DNA from: Tumebacillus sp. BK434
GTDB taxonomy: Bacteria > Bacillota > Bacilli > Tumebacillales > Tumebacillaceae
Assembly (NCBI RefSeq): GCF_004340785.1
Contig: NZ_SLXS01000001.1
Span: 1,054,001 to 1,118,000 of the forward strand
Direction: 5' to 3'
DNA length: 64,000 nucleotides
The position numbers and the translations under genes are program-made. Positions 32,087-40,809 of this stretch are shown one piece after another (within the stretch, counting starts at the first letter, position 1; each line of letters starts with the position of its first letter). The notes below the pieces were generated by a model. It saw only the letters and a list, made by a program, of their open reading frames with translations. It did no database searches and had not been told where the DNA came from.

Positions 32087-34282
32087 TTAGGCGTCAAGTT
32101 TGACGCGTTTTAACCGCAATGCATTGGTGACGACCGAGACGGAGCTGAACGCCATCGCTGCGCCTGCCACCCACGGCAGGAGCAAGCCGGATGCGGCGAT
32201 CGGAATGCCGATCACGTTGTAGGCGAGCGCCCAGAACAGGTTTTGCCGGATGTTGCGAATTGTGGCCCGCGACAGACGCACCGCTTTTGCCACCCCTTCG
32301 AGCTCAGCGCCCATCAGGGTCACATCGGCCGCTTCGATCGCCACATCGGCGCCAGTGCCGACCGCAATCCCGACATCGGCCATCGCCAGGGCGGGCGCAT
32401 CGTTGATGCCGTCCCCGACCATCGCCACGAGATGTCCGGCGCTCTTGTAGCGCTTGACGGCGTTCGCTTTGTCCTCTGGCAGCACTTCCGCCTGCACTTC
32501 GTCGACGCCGACCTGCGCCGCGATCGCCTGTGCCGTCTTGCGGTTGTCGCCGGTGATCATCACCACTTTCAGCCCCAGCGCTTTCAACTCGGCGATCGCC
32601 GCTTGCGAAGTCTCTTTGACGGTATCGGCCACCGCGATCAGACCGGCGACCTGCCCGTCTGCCGCAACGAGCATCACCGTCTTCCCTTCCCCTTCCAGGC
32701 GCTCCAGCGCGTCTTCTGCCACGCTGTAATCGATGCCCGTCTCCTGCAGCAGGCGGCGGGTGCCGATCAACAGCTTGCGCCCGTCGACGACCGCACGCAC
32801 GCCGCGCCCGGTCAGCGCTTCGAATTCCTCAGGGTCGTCGAGCCCGCCATCGTCATCGATGCCGGCCCGGACGATTGCCGTGGCCAGCGGATGCTCGGAG
32901 TGTTTTTCAGCGCGGCCGGCCTGATGCAGCAGCTCGGTCTCGGAGCGGAACGTTTCGCCCAAAAGCACCACATCGGTGACGGCCGGCTGCCCTTTGGTAA
33001 TCGTGCCCGTCTTGTCGAGCAGAATCACGCTCACCTTTTGCAGGTTCTCCAAATGTTCGCCGCCTTTAAACAGAATCCCGTTTTCCGCCCCAATGCCTGT
33101 GCCGACCATGATCGAGGTCGGCGTGGCGAGGCCGAGGGCGCAAGGGCAAGCGATGACCAGCACCGCCGTCGCGTTCATCAGCGCCACCGTCAGCGCCTCG
33201 TTGAATCCGACGTTAACGAGGAAGAACCAGATCAGGAAGGTCAGCACAGCGACCCCGACGACGATCGGCACGAAGATACCGGAGATGACGTCGGCCATGC
33301 GCTGGATCGGAGCTTTAGAGCCTTGCGCCTCTTCGACGACGCGGATGATCTGAGCCAGCGCCGTGTCTTTGCCGACCTTGTCGGCGGTGAAGCGCAGCGC
33401 CCCGTTCTTGTTCAAAGTAGCGCCGAAGACCGCGTCGCCCGGCTTTTTGTCGACCGGGATCGATTCCCCGGTCAGCATCGATTCATCGACAGACGACTGG
33501 CCGTCCAGCACCGTGCCGTCGACCGGAATCTTCTCGCCCGGGCGCACCAGCACGACATCGCCTTGCACCACCTCTTCGATCTTCACTTCCACTTCCCGCC
33601 CGTCGCGGATCACCGTCGCCGTCTTCGCCTGCAGGTTCATCAGCTTTTTGATCGCGTCCGAGGTGCGCGTCTTGGCCAGATGCTCAAAGATCTTGCCGAG
33701 CTGGATCAGCGTGATGATGATCACGCTGGTCTCGAAATAGACGTGCTGTTCGCCTCGTGCCATCATCCAGACTGAGTAAAAATAGGCGGCGGAGGTGCCG
33801 AGCACGACCAGCACATCCATGTTGGCGCTTTTGTTGCGCAGCGCCTTAAACGCGCCGACATAGAAGCGGAAGCCGGCCACAAACTGGATCGGCGTCGCCA
33901 ACATCAGCTGCATCCACGGGTCCATCAACAGCCCGGGCGCGATGTTGATGCCGACCATCGACAGCATCCCGTGCAGGAACGGCAGCGACAGCACAGCGGA
34001 GAAGATAAACAGGCCGATCTGACGCCGCCATGCTTTCTCCCCGTCCTCAGGGTCGGCTTCCTCCTCCATCGGGGCGGCTCCGTAGCCGAGCTTTTCGATG
34101 CGTTTGATGATGTCTTGCGCCTGCAATTTATCCTCGTCAAAGGTGACGGTCGCCCGCTCCATCGTCAAGTTGACGTTGGCAGCTTCGACGCCGTCCATCT
34201 TGCCCACGACTTTTTCGATCCGGGCGGAGCAGGCGGCACAAGTCATGCCTGTCACTTGCAACGTTACTTTTTGCTCGCTCAT
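32087..34282 (-). CDS. copA: Copper-translocating P-type ATPase CopA
   Basis: P1B-type Cu(I) exporter of 731 aa. One N-terminal HMA domain ([14 protein letters not shown], about 12-28) instead of the two in B. subtilis CopA; eight membrane helices; ion-site CPC in [13 protein letters not shown]; phosphorylation site [13 protein letters not shown] in MLTGESIPV; nucleotide-site HP (EHPLA); and hinge [24 protein letters not shown]. The last helix has the conserved MAFSSVSVV. The ATG at 34282 is 10 nt after GGGGGG; the ATG at 34291 is too close to it. A strong promoter and a CsoR-like palindrome lie directly upstream. Confidence 0.95.
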   Translation of the reverse strand: MSEQKVTLQVTGMTCAACSARIEKVVGKMDGVEAANVNLTMERATVTFDEDKLQAQDIIKRIEKLGYGAAPMEEEADPEDGEKAWRRQIGLFIFSAVLSLPFLHGMLSMVGINIAPGLLMDPWMQLMLATPIQFVAGFRFYVGAFKALRNKSANMDVLVVLGTSAAYFYSVWMMARGEQHVYFETSVIIITLIQLGKIFEHLAKTRTSDAIKKLMNLQAKTATVIRDGREVEVKIEEVVQGDVVLVRPGEKIPVDGTVLDGQSSVDESMLTGESIPVDKKPGDAVFGATLNKNGALRFTADKVGKDTALAQIIRVVEEAQGSKAPIQRMADVISGIFVPIVVGVAVLTFLIWFFLVNVGFNEALTVALMNATAVLVIACPCALGLATPTSIMVGTGIGAENGILFKGGEHLENLQKVSVILLDKTGTITKGQPAVTDVVLLGETFRSETELLHQAGRAEKHSEHPLATAIVRAGIDDDGGLDDPEEFEALTGRGVRAVVDGRKLLIGTRRLLQETGIDYSVAEDALERLEGEGKTVMLVAADGQVAGLIAVADTVKETSQAAIAELKALGLKVVMITGDNRKTAQAIAAQVGVDEVQAEVLPEDKANAVKRYKSAGHLVAMVGDGINDAPALAMADVGIAVGTGADVAIEAADVTLMGAELEGVAKAVRLSRATIRNIRQNLFWALAYNVIGIPIAASGLLLPWVAGAAMAFSSVSVVTNALRLKRVKLDA

Positions 34283-34289
34283 TTGAACC

Positions 34290-34306
34290 ATACCCCCCTA
34301 TGGTAT
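34290..34306 (-). promoter_or_regulatory. CsoR-like operator in front of copA
   Basis: ATACCCCCCTATGGTAT, an inverted repeat (ATACC...GGTAT) with a G/C-rich centre, the type bound by the Cu(I) sensor CsoR in Firmicutes. It starts 2 nt after the -10 box, so binding should block transcription, and it includes the ribosome site. No csoR is in the window. Confidence 0.6.
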
Positions 34307-34308
34307 GT

Positions 34309-34337
34309 ATCATATCGCTCCGCATCTAAATTGTCAA
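34309..34337 (-). promoter_or_regulatory. Sigma-A promoter of copA-copZ
   Basis: TTGACA (34332-34337) and TATGAT (34309-34314) on the minus strand, 17-nt spacer. Confidence 0.85.
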
Positions 34338-34358
34338 CACATACCTGACCAAAAATAC

Positions 34359-34389
34359 AAAAAAGCCAAGGGAACTTGATGCCCTTGGC
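34359..34389 (-). terminator. Terminator after the chemoreceptor gene
   Basis: GCCAAGGG-catcaagtt-CCCTTGGC followed by TTTTTTG on the minus strand. Confidence 0.88.
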
Positions 34390-34399
34390 TTCGCGTCGA

Positions 34400-35863
34400 T
34401 TATGCTTTAAATTGTTCCATCATCGCATCGAGTTTCGAGGAGATCTTCTCCAGTTCCTCGGCGACCTGCACCACTTCTTCCGAAGCGGAGATCGCTTTGT
34501 CCGTTTCGACCGACATCTCAGCAGCCGCCATCGACTGCTCCGACGCCGCCTCTTCGACGATGCGCACCATCTCGCTCATCGAGGAGACGCTCGACGAGAT
34601 CATCTCAAATTCTTCAGAGACCTGCTCGCCTTTGGTGCGAATCTTTTCGGTGGTGTCTTTGAGCAGATGCGACTTCTCGGCGACCGCATCCGACTCATCG
34701 CGGATCTTATCGAGAATCTGGGCGATCTTCGAAGTGGCCGCCGCCGTCTCATCGGCCAGGGAGCGAATCTCGCCGGTCACCACGGCAAACCCGCGGCCCG
34801 CTTCGCCGGCCCGTGCCGACTCAATCGCTGCATTCAGCGCCAGCAGGTTGGTCTGCTGGGAGATGTTGACGATGATGTCGATGATCTGGGCGATGTTTTT
34901 CGTCTCGTCCTGCAGGCTTTTGACTTTCTGCGCGTTGTCGTGAGCGGTAACCAACGCATCCTTGGTCACATCGAGGATCTCGCGGACGCGATCTGTACCG
35001 GTCTCAACCGATTGCTGGACTTCTGTGTTTTTGTCGGACAGCGAAGAGGAATAGGCGCTGACCTGCTGAGCGAGCCCGGCGACGTTCTGGATGCCGACCG
35101 CCGTCTCCTGCAGCGCTGCCGAAGCGTGTGTCGAAGAAGAGGCGACCGTCTTGGCTTCCTTCAGGACCTCTTCGGCTGTCACCTGCAGTTTTTTGGACAA
35201 GGCGCGCATCGTCTCGGTCGCCGAGGACAGCTCTTCATTGCGCACGGAGATGTCGGCGACGAGCTCTGCCGTCTTGTCGCGCTCCGCCTGCAGCAGCCCG
35301 CGCTGGGTGAACTCTTTGCGCAGTTCGCTCTCCTGCATGTAGCAGGTGAACATCCCAGCAAAATTGGTGGAGAACAGGAAAAATGCATCGGTCATCAAGT
35401 TCATCATCGAGTCGGACGTCAGAAACGCCATGACGAACCAGGCGCCGAAAATCGCCGTGCCCAACACGCTCGCATAGCGGAAGCGCAGGCGCGACATCGT
35501 GTAAATAAAAATGAACAACATCATCATGCCATAATACAAAAACGATGCGTGCGGTGCGAGGTACATCATATACACCACGCCAAAACCGGAAACGGTCGGG
35601 AACAGCAGCAAGAGCGGCTGCATCAGACGCTCAAAATACTTGGTGTACGAGAGGATGAACGCAATCAGAGTCAGCGGAATGGTCAGAGCAAAACGGATGA
35701 ACCAGAACTGGTTCTTCACTTCCGGCACAATCCAGACGTCGAGCGCCGCAAAGACGAACGACAATCCCAGGCCCATCAACAGCCCCATCCGCGCCAAATT
35801 GATCGACTTCAGATAAAAGTCATGCTGAAACAGCCTCTCTTGCAGTCTTTTTTCGTTTGTCAC
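34400..35863 (-). CDS. Methyl-accepting chemotaxis protein with polytopic membrane sensor
   Basis: Chemoreceptor of 487 aa. The N-terminal third (about 20-180) has five to six hydrophobic helices with almost no loop ([53 protein letters not shown] and so on), so ligands may be sensed within the membrane. No HAMP domain is obvious. The signalling domain has the conserved hairpin [35 protein letters not shown] and flanking methylation helices. The start is a GTG at 35863 with GGGGTGG. It stands alone; no other chemotaxis gene is close. Confidence 0.92.
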   Translation of the reverse strand: MTNEKRLQERLFQHDFYLKSINLARMGLLMGLGLSFVFAALDVWIVPEVKNQFWFIRFALTIPLTLIAFILSYTKYFERLMQPLLLLFPTVSGFGVVYMMYLAPHASFLYYGMMMLFIFIYTMSRLRFRYASVLGTAIFGAWFVMAFLTSDSMMNLMTDAFFLFSTNFAGMFTCYMQESELRKEFTQRGLLQAERDKTAELVADISVRNEELSSATETMRALSKKLQVTAEEVLKEAKTVASSSTHASAALQETAVGIQNVAGLAQQVSAYSSSLSDKNTEVQQSVETGTDRVREILDVTKDALVTAHDNAQKVKSLQDETKNIAQIIDIIVNISQQTNLLALNAAIESARAGEAGRGFAVVTGEIRSLADETAAATSKIAQILDKIRDESDAVAEKSHLLKDTTEKIRTKGEQVSEEFEMISSSVSSMSEMVRIVEEAASEQSMAAAEMSVETDKAISASEEVVQVAEELEKISSKLDAMMEQFKA

Positions 35864-35931
35864 GCTTCCACCCCTACACTATGAATCAATCAAACTCAAT
35901 TATAGGGGTTTTTTAACTGTATTGCCAGAAC

Positions 35932-35957
35932 AAAAAACCGGGGATGGTATCCCCGGT
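35932..35957 (-). terminator. Terminator after the membrane-protein pair
   Basis: ACCGGGGAT-acc-ATCCCCGGT followed by TTTTTTG on the minus strand; it reaches into the stop codon of the gene. Confidence 0.85.
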
Positions 35958-36589
35958 TAACTTTTTGTCAGACGATATCCGTAGAAGATCAGCCCGATGC
36001 CGATCGAGTTGGCCAACGGCAGCATCTGCGGCAGGTCGAGGCGTGTAAACGTCCCGCCCATCGCGATGATCAGCGACCCGATCCCGATCCACAGGCCCGA
36101 TTTGGAGCGGCGTGCGATCGCTGTGAAAAACGCGCCGCCGATCAGCGCCAGGCTGCCCGGGATCGTCAGGATCGGTGAAAAGATCCGCACTGCGCTCGGC
36201 AGCGCTGCGCCGCCGATCTCACCTTCTGCCCCTTGCAAGACCGCCAGATCGACCGGCACGGTCAGCGCCTGGTAGAGCATGACGGCCGTCACGCCGACGA
36301 TCAGTGCAAGGAAGACATGCGCCCACCGCTTCCTGATTGTAAAGTACAGTTGCCCGGCTCCCAGAAAGGCGACGAGAGAAGCTGCCGATACATACCATAC
36401 GCGGTACACCGTCTCATCCCAGCCCCAGATGTAGGACAGCGCGCTGCCCAAGGCGCTGAAAGTGTACATCAGGAAGCCGATCAGCCACGCCAGTTGAGCC
36501 GCTTTGCGCTTTTTCAGCCACTCCTGCAGGATCTGCAGCGAAAAGTAGCCGGCGAGCAGCGTGGCGAAGCTCCACAACAACAAGTTCAT
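35957..36589 (-). CDS. Seven-helix membrane protein of unknown function
   Basis: 210 aa with about seven hydrophobic helices: WSFATLLAGYFSLQIL, LAWLIGFLMYTFSALGSAL, VWYVSAASLVAFLGAGQLYF, VFLALIVGVTAVMLYQAL, ILTIPGSLALIGGAFFTAI, GLWIGIGSLIIAMGGTF, MLPLANSIGIGLIFYGY. No catalytic motif is recognised. It follows the CopD-like gene by 15 nt and shares its promoter, so both belong to one TetR-controlled unit. Confidence 0.75.
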   Translation of the reverse strand: MNLLLWSFATLLAGYFSLQILQEWLKKRKAAQLAWLIGFLMYTFSALGSALSYIWGWDETVYRVWYVSAASLVAFLGAGQLYFTIRKRWAHVFLALIVGVTAVMLYQALTVPVDLAVLQGAEGEIGGAALPSAVRIFSPILTIPGSLALIGGAFFTAIARRSKSGLWIGIGSLIIAMGGTFTRLDLPQMLPLANSIGIGLIFYGYRLTKS

Positions 36590-36604
36590 AATGCGTCCTT
36601 CTTT

Positions 36605-37057
36605 CTACATGATCTTCAGCGAAACGACCCCAAGCACGGCCAGCACGCCGCAGACGGTCAAGAGCAGCACCGTACGATACGGACCTGCTGTCCGCACGGC
36701 CGCCTGTGCGCCGTCTGCCGCCAGCAGGCGCTTTTTCAAACGCCGCCCGACCAGTGCCAGCACGATCGTGGAGAACAAGACCATCAGCGTGCCGCCCTGC
36801 TCCATAAAGGAGATCCAAAACGGGAGATCGCTGTGCTCGATCCCCAGCTGCTGGAGCATGACAGCGCCCGAGATCAGCACGATCAGTGCACTCGGATGCG
36901 ACAAGCCGTTCGTCAGCTTGAGGTAGGCGATGATCTGAGCCTTAACAGTTTCTCCTGCACCGCGCTTGATCATGACCAGCAGGAAACTCAGCACGACCAA
37001 ACTGCCCAGCCAGACGGCCAGACCGGTGATATGCAAAAAGAACATCGATCCATACAT
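36605..37057 (-). CDS. Four-helix membrane protein (CopD/DUF2269-like)
   Basis: 150 aa with four helices. The first helix carries a conserved-looking HITGLAVWLGSLVVLSFLL (His in the membrane, as in CopD and related haem or copper membrane proteins), and helix 2 has LSHPSALIVLISGAVMLQQLG. The ATG at 37057 has GGGGTG 6 nt upstream. It is directly downstream of a TetR gene and of the operator-promoter at 37136-37164. The function is unknown; the CopD resemblance is by pattern only. Confidence 0.7.
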   Translation of the reverse strand: MYGSMFFLHITGLAVWLGSLVVLSFLLVMIKRGAGETVKAQIIAYLKLTNGLSHPSALIVLISGAVMLQQLGIEHSDLPFWISFMEQGGTLMVLFSTIVLALVGRRLKKRLLAADGAQAAVRTAGPYRTVLLLTVCGVLAVLGVVSLKIM

Positions 37058-37106
37058 CAGATTCACCCCGCTCTTCTCAATGGCAATTCATCTTTAGCAA
37101 CTGCCA

Positions 37107-37126
37107 ACCCGACACATGTGTCGGGT
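37107..37126. promoter_or_regulatory. 20-bp perfect palindrome in the leader of the membrane-protein operon
   Basis: ACCCGACACATGTGTCGGGT is fully self-complementary, with a further half copy TGTCGGGTT next to it (37126-37134). It lies just downstream of the predicted -10 box. It has no T run, so a protein-binding site or a leader hairpin is more likely than a terminator. Confidence 0.55.
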
Positions 37127-37135
37127 GTCGGGTTG

Positions 37136-37164
37136 ATTATGTCATAGGCTGACCGATCAGTCAA
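37136..37164 (-). promoter_or_regulatory. Sigma-A promoter overlapped by a TetR-type operator
   Basis: TTGACT (37159-37164) and CATAAT (37136-37141) on the minus strand with 17-nt spacer. The near-palindrome TGACCGATCAGTCA (37150-37163) overlaps the -35 and spacer; its TGAC-N-GATC-N-GTCA form is typical of TetR-family sites. The adjacent TetR gene is the obvious repressor. Confidence 0.7.
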
Positions 37165-37166
37165 GA

Positions 37167-37745
37167 TCATTTCGCTTCGTGCAGGCCGTGATACAGCAGG
37201 TCAAAGACCTGCTCGCTCCACAGCTCCGTGCTCAGTCCCTGCGGATTGGGAAGCAGCACAGACTGGAACAGCAGCGCGGCGATCATCGCCGTCGGCACGC
37301 CCTGGCGGATCGCGTTTTGCTGCTTCGCCTTTTCACACGCCTCGCTCAGCAGCCCGGCCAGCTTTTGATGATCCTCCTGCACGCCAAGAAGCGCCCGGGC
37401 GACTTTTTCCGAAGCGGCACCGGCGTTTTTCAGGGCGGGGATCAGCTGAACGATCTGGTGGATCTGCGAATGCGCATGGAAGATCGTGATCATCCCCTTG
37501 ATCTGCTGCAACGCGTCCGCTTCGGCGCGCAGGCGCTCGCAGGCGGTGATGATCCTGTCCATCGCATCGGTCATGTACGCGGCGATCAGGTCGTCTTTGT
37601 TAGAAAAATGATCGTAAAGCGTGCTGCGGCCGACCCCTAAGCGCTCGGAGAGCAGGGAGAAATTGAAGCCGTCATAGCCCTTCTCCACGAGCAGCCGCTC
37701 GGTGGCGGCCAGCAGTTCGCCCCGCTCCACTTTTTTCTTCGCCAC
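37167..37745 (-). CDS. TetR/AcrR family transcriptional regulator
   Basis: 192 aa. N-terminal TetR HTH: ATERLLVEKGYDGFNFSLLSERLGVGRSTLYDHFSNKDDLIAAYM. The C-terminal ligand domain is divergent, with QIKGMITIFHAHSQIHQIVQLIPALK. The GTG start at 37745 follows AGGAAGAG. It ends 3 nt before the operator-like TGACCGATCAGTCA, so it likely represses the two membrane-protein genes downstream; autoregulation by readthrough would need a site upstream that I do not see. Confidence 0.9.
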   Translation of the reverse strand: MAKKKVERGELLAATERLLVEKGYDGFNFSLLSERLGVGRSTLYDHFSNKDDLIAAYMTDAMDRIITACERLRAEADALQQIKGMITIFHAHSQIHQIVQLIPALKNAGAASEKVARALLGVQEDHQKLAGLLSEACEKAKQQNAIRQGVPTAMIAALLFQSVLLPNPQGLSTELWSEQVFDLLYHGLHEAK

Positions 37746-37762
37746 AAGCTCTTCCTACTTTC

Positions 37763-39895
37763 TTAGGCGAGCTGCAAGGAGCGCTTGCAGAGCACGCCTT
37801 TGATCGCAAAATAGTCGACTTCTTTCGGCAACGCTTCTTTGAGCGGCTTCAGCGTTTCCGCGCCGAGCTCGTCGATCGCGGCAAGGATCAGCGGCTCCTG
37901 CTCGGGCGGGATGATGCGCTCCCATTCGACCGGCTGCCCTTCGGAGATCGCGCGGATGATGTGATCCTGCACGGTGACCGGCTTCAGCCCGCGCTCTTCG
38001 GCGACTGCAGACAGGGACAAGCCGTCTTGGAACAGCTGATAGGACTTGAAGTGGCTTGGCGTCTCGTCGGTATCGGACGCCTCTGGCGACGCGGCAGGCT
38101 GCGGACGGGCCGGCGCGTGGCCGCGCTCCTCAGCGTACTCCTGCATCAACTGCAGGAACGGAGCGCCGTAGCGCGCCATCTTGCCTTCGCCGATCCCTTT
38201 GACCGCCAGCATCGCCGTTTCGTCGGTCGGGCAGTACTCACTCAACTCGCGCAATGTGCTGTCGGAGAAGATGATGTACGGCGGCACTTTTTCCTGCTGG
38301 GAGATCCTTTTGCGCAGTTCGCGCAGGCGCTCGAACAGCGTGTTATCGCCGCTCGCCGCCTTTTCTTGGCGCAGGCGGATCTTTTGCAGGACTTGCGCTT
38401 GTCCTTTCAGCACTTGCGCCGCTTTGGCATCGAGGCGCACCACCGGGTATTGTCCGTCGGTCAGCACGAGATACCCTTCGGCGATCAGCACGTGAATCAG
38501 ATCGGTGATCTCTTTTTCTTTGTAAGACTTCATCAGGCCGTAGGTCGGCAGTTTGTCGAAGCCGAACTGGAGCACTTTTTTGTTCGCCGAGCCTTTTAAG
38601 ACTTGAGCGACAAGCGACGCGCCGAAGCGCTCCTTCATCCGGTAGATGCAGGAGAAGATCTTTTGTGCTTCGACGGTGATGTCCTTCAGTTCGCTTTCGT
38701 CCTTGCAGTTCGAGCAGACGCCGCACGGCTCGGCCGCTTCATCATCGAAATACTCAAGGATGTAGTTGCGCAGGCAGCGCGTGGTGTGCGCGAAATCGAC
38801 CATCGACTGGAGCTTCTTGTACTCCTGCGGCTTGCGCTCCGGGGCCATCACCGACTGTTCGATGAGAAACTTCTGGAGTTGGACATCCTGCGGGTGGTAG
38901 AGCAGGATGCATTCGCTCAGCTCGCCGTCGCGTCCGGCGCGGCCCGCCTCCTGATAATACGACTCCATGTTCTTCGGCAAGTTGACGTGCAGCACGAAAC
39001 GGACGTTCGACTTGTCGATGCCCATCCCAAAGGCGTTGGTCGCGACCATGATCCGGATGTCGTCGTAGAGGAACTGCTCCTGGAACAAAGTCTTCTCATC
39101 GTCGCTCAGTCCGGCATGGTATTTGCCGGCGGTGAAGCCGCGCTGGAGCAGATCGGCGTGCAGGGTGTCGACCTCTTTGCGGGTCGCGGCGTAGATGACT
39201 CCGGCCTGTTCGCGGTTCTGTTCCAGATAGTGCAGGACAAAATCGCGCTTGTTCTCCCCGCGCAGCACTTTGAATGTGAGGTTCTCGCGATTAAACCCGG
39301 TGACGAACGAATAGGCCGGGTCGATGCCAAGAAGCTCGACGATGTCGCGCGTGACCTCGGTGGTCGCGGTCGCCGTAAACGCGGTGACGAGCGGACGCTG
39401 GGGCAGCAGGTCAAGCACCTTGGGAACGGCGAGATAACTGGGGCGGAAATCGTGGCCCCACTGGGAGATGCAGTGCGCTTCGTCGATGGCGATCATCGAG
39501 ATGGGGAGAGTTTCGAGCTGGGAGCGGAAGCGTTCGGAGTCCAGGCGCTCCGGGGCGATGTAGATCAGCTTGTACGCGCCGTGGCGGGCCGCTTCCATGC
39601 GCTCTTCCGCTTGGGTCTGGGTGAGCGACGAGTTGATATAGGTGGCGGGGATGTCGATGCTCTGAAGCGCGTCGACTTGGTCTTTCATGAGGGAGATCAG
39701 AGGAGAGATGACCAGGGTCAGGCCTGGCAGCAGCAGTGCGGGGATCTGATAGCAGATCGACTTGCCTCCGCCGGTCGGCATGATCCCGAGCACATCGTGT
39801 CCGCTCAAGATGCTGGCAATGATCCGTTCCTGTCCTTTGCGGAACGAATCGTACCCGTAGTATTTCTTGAGCAGATGCAGAGCTTGTTCAAACAC
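37763..39895 (-). CDS. recQ: ATP-dependent DNA helicase RecQ
   Basis: 3'-5' DNA helicase of about 710 aa for recombination and repair. Superfamily 2 motifs: FRKGQERII (motif 0), MPTGGGKSICYQIP (I), LVISPLISLMKDQ (Ia), IAIDEAHCISQWGHDFRP (II with DEAH), VTAFTATATTEV (III), ATNAFGMGIDKSNVRFVLH (V) and QEAGRAGRDG (VI). The RecQ-C zinc site follows (CLRNYILEYF...CGVCSNC), then an HRDC domain (LFERLRELRKRISQQEKVPPYIIF). A C-terminal helix-turn-helix extension (about 620-710) is as in Bacillus/Clostridium RecQ. GTG at 39895 with GAGGTG is preferred; GTG at 39904 is possible. Confidence 0.95.
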   Translation of the reverse strand: MFEQALHLLKKYYGYDSFRKGQERIIASILSGHDVLGIMPTGGGKSICYQIPALLLPGLTLVISPLISLMKDQVDALQSIDIPATYINSSLTQTQAEERMEAARHGAYKLIYIAPERLDSERFRSQLETLPISMIAIDEAHCISQWGHDFRPSYLAVPKVLDLLPQRPLVTAFTATATTEVTRDIVELLGIDPAYSFVTGFNRENLTFKVLRGENKRDFVLHYLEQNREQAGVIYAATRKEVDTLHADLLQRGFTAGKYHAGLSDDEKTLFQEQFLYDDIRIMVATNAFGMGIDKSNVRFVLHVNLPKNMESYYQEAGRAGRDGELSECILLYHPQDVQLQKFLIEQSVMAPERKPQEYKKLQSMVDFAHTTRCLRNYILEYFDDEAAEPCGVCSNCKDESELKDITVEAQKIFSCIYRMKERFGASLVAQVLKGSANKKVLQFGFDKLPTYGLMKSYKEKEITDLIHVLIAEGYLVLTDGQYPVVRLDAKAAQVLKGQAQVLQKIRLRQEKAASGDNTLFERLRELRKRISQQEKVPPYIIFSDSTLRELSEYCPTDETAMLAVKGIGEGKMARYGAPFLQLMQEYAEERGHAPARPQPAASPEASDTDETPSHFKSYQLFQDGLSLSAVAEERGLKPVTVQDHIIRAISEGQPVEWERIIPPEQEPLILAAIDELGAETLKPLKEALPKEVDYFAIKGVLCKRSLQLA

Positions 39896-40115
39896 GGGCA
39901 ACACCTCGCTTTCTCTCTATCCTACCACCGCTGTTGCAAAAAAGAAACGAGACATCTGTGCAAACTCGGGCCAAAAATGTTCAATCTAGCCAAGCCCTGT
40001 ATCCTGCGCTATAATGACCACATCCTGCTCTTCCGACTTACATAATACGTGGATGCTTGTCTTTTAAACGAAGCACAGCATCCCGCTACCTCAATTGAAA
40101 AGGAGCACGATCCTC

Positions 40116-40631
40116 ATGGAACAGAAACTCGACCAGATCCTCTCCCTTCTCACGACCTTTCACCACGACTTCACCGCGTTCAAGGCAGAAACTGCCGCCA
40201 ACTTCGCCAGACTGGAAGAGCGCATCATCCGTCTGGAAGCGCGAGTCGCCGCTCTGGAAGAGCGGGTCGCCGCTCTGGAAGAGCGGGTCGCCGCTTTGGA
40301 AGAGCGGGTCGCCGCTTTGGAAGCACGGGTCTCCGCTTTGGAAGATCAATTTGCCGATTTCAAACTGGAATTCAACAGCCATCGCCAGGAATTTATCGCG
40401 TTTACCGAGGAGACTGCCACGCACTTTGCGATTGTGGAACGTGACATTACCGCGTTACACGAAAAGACGAACAAGATGGAAGGTCAGCTCTCCCTGCTCA
40501 ATGAGAAGACGTCGCTCGCCATCAAGCTGATCCCCAGCCATTTTGAGCTCAAGGAGCAGGTGTTCGCTCAGCAGAATCAGATCATGAAACTGCAAGACTC
40601 CTTCGCAGAGCAGGTTGAAGTCGCCGTTTAA
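40116..40631 (+). CDS. Coiled-coil protein with tandem heptads
   Basis: 171 aa, almost entirely alpha-helical. Residues about 38-80 are near-identical heptads of the form RVAALEE, giving an ideal leucine-zipper-like coil; the flanks (AETAANFARLEERI and DITALHEKTNKMEGQLSLLNEKTS) continue heptad periodicity. The DNA holds 21-bp tandem units (GTCGCCGCTCTGGAAGAGCGG, positions 40248-40338). AAAGGAG lies 10 nt before the ATG, and a hairpin follows the gene. No membrane helix or enzyme domain. Function unknown; proteins of this type can vary in repeat number between strains. Confidence 0.8.
   Translation: MEQKLDQILSLLTTFHHDFTAFKAETAANFARLEERIIRLEARVAALEERVAALEERVAALEERVAALEARVSALEDQFADFKLEFNSHRQEFIAFTEETATHFAIVERDITALHEKTNKMEGQLSLLNEKTSLAIKLIPSHFELKEQVFAQQNQIMKLQDSFAEQVEVAV
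40248..40338 (+). repeat. 21-bp tandem coding repeat (RVAALEE heptads)
   Basis: Four to five head-to-tail 21-bp units with very few differences, in frame, within the coiled-coil gene. Confidence 0.85.
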
Positions 40632-40637
40632 TTCATC

Positions 40638-40667
40638 AGAGTCAACCTCACCGCCGAGGTTGACTCT
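40638..40667 (+). terminator. Terminator-like hairpin after the coiled-coil gene
   Basis: Perfect 12-bp arms AGAGTCAACCTC/GAGGTTGACTCT with a 6-nt loop, 6 nt after the stop; the following T run is weak (GCCCTTTCC). Confidence 0.65.
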
Positions 40668-40754
40668 GCCCTTTCCTTCCCCTCCAATAACGTCGCCATC
40701 CCCAAAAGCATCGCTCCAAATCCCTTTCATTTCCGTTTGCAAGCTCCTGACAAC

Positions 40755-40793
40755 CAAAAGAGCATCCAAGACCCGCGCAGGTCTTGAATGCTC
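40755..40793 (-). terminator. Terminator after dacF
   Basis: GAGCATtcAAGACC-tgcgcg-GGTCTTggATGCTC followed by TTTTGG on the minus strand. Confidence 0.8.
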
Positions 40794-40809
40794 CCCAGCA
40801 CCTATGCGA

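Noticed and set aside
40248-40338. 21-bp direct repeats as a possible CRISPR or iteron array
   Set aside because: No spacers; the units are contiguous, in frame and encode coiled-coil heptads.
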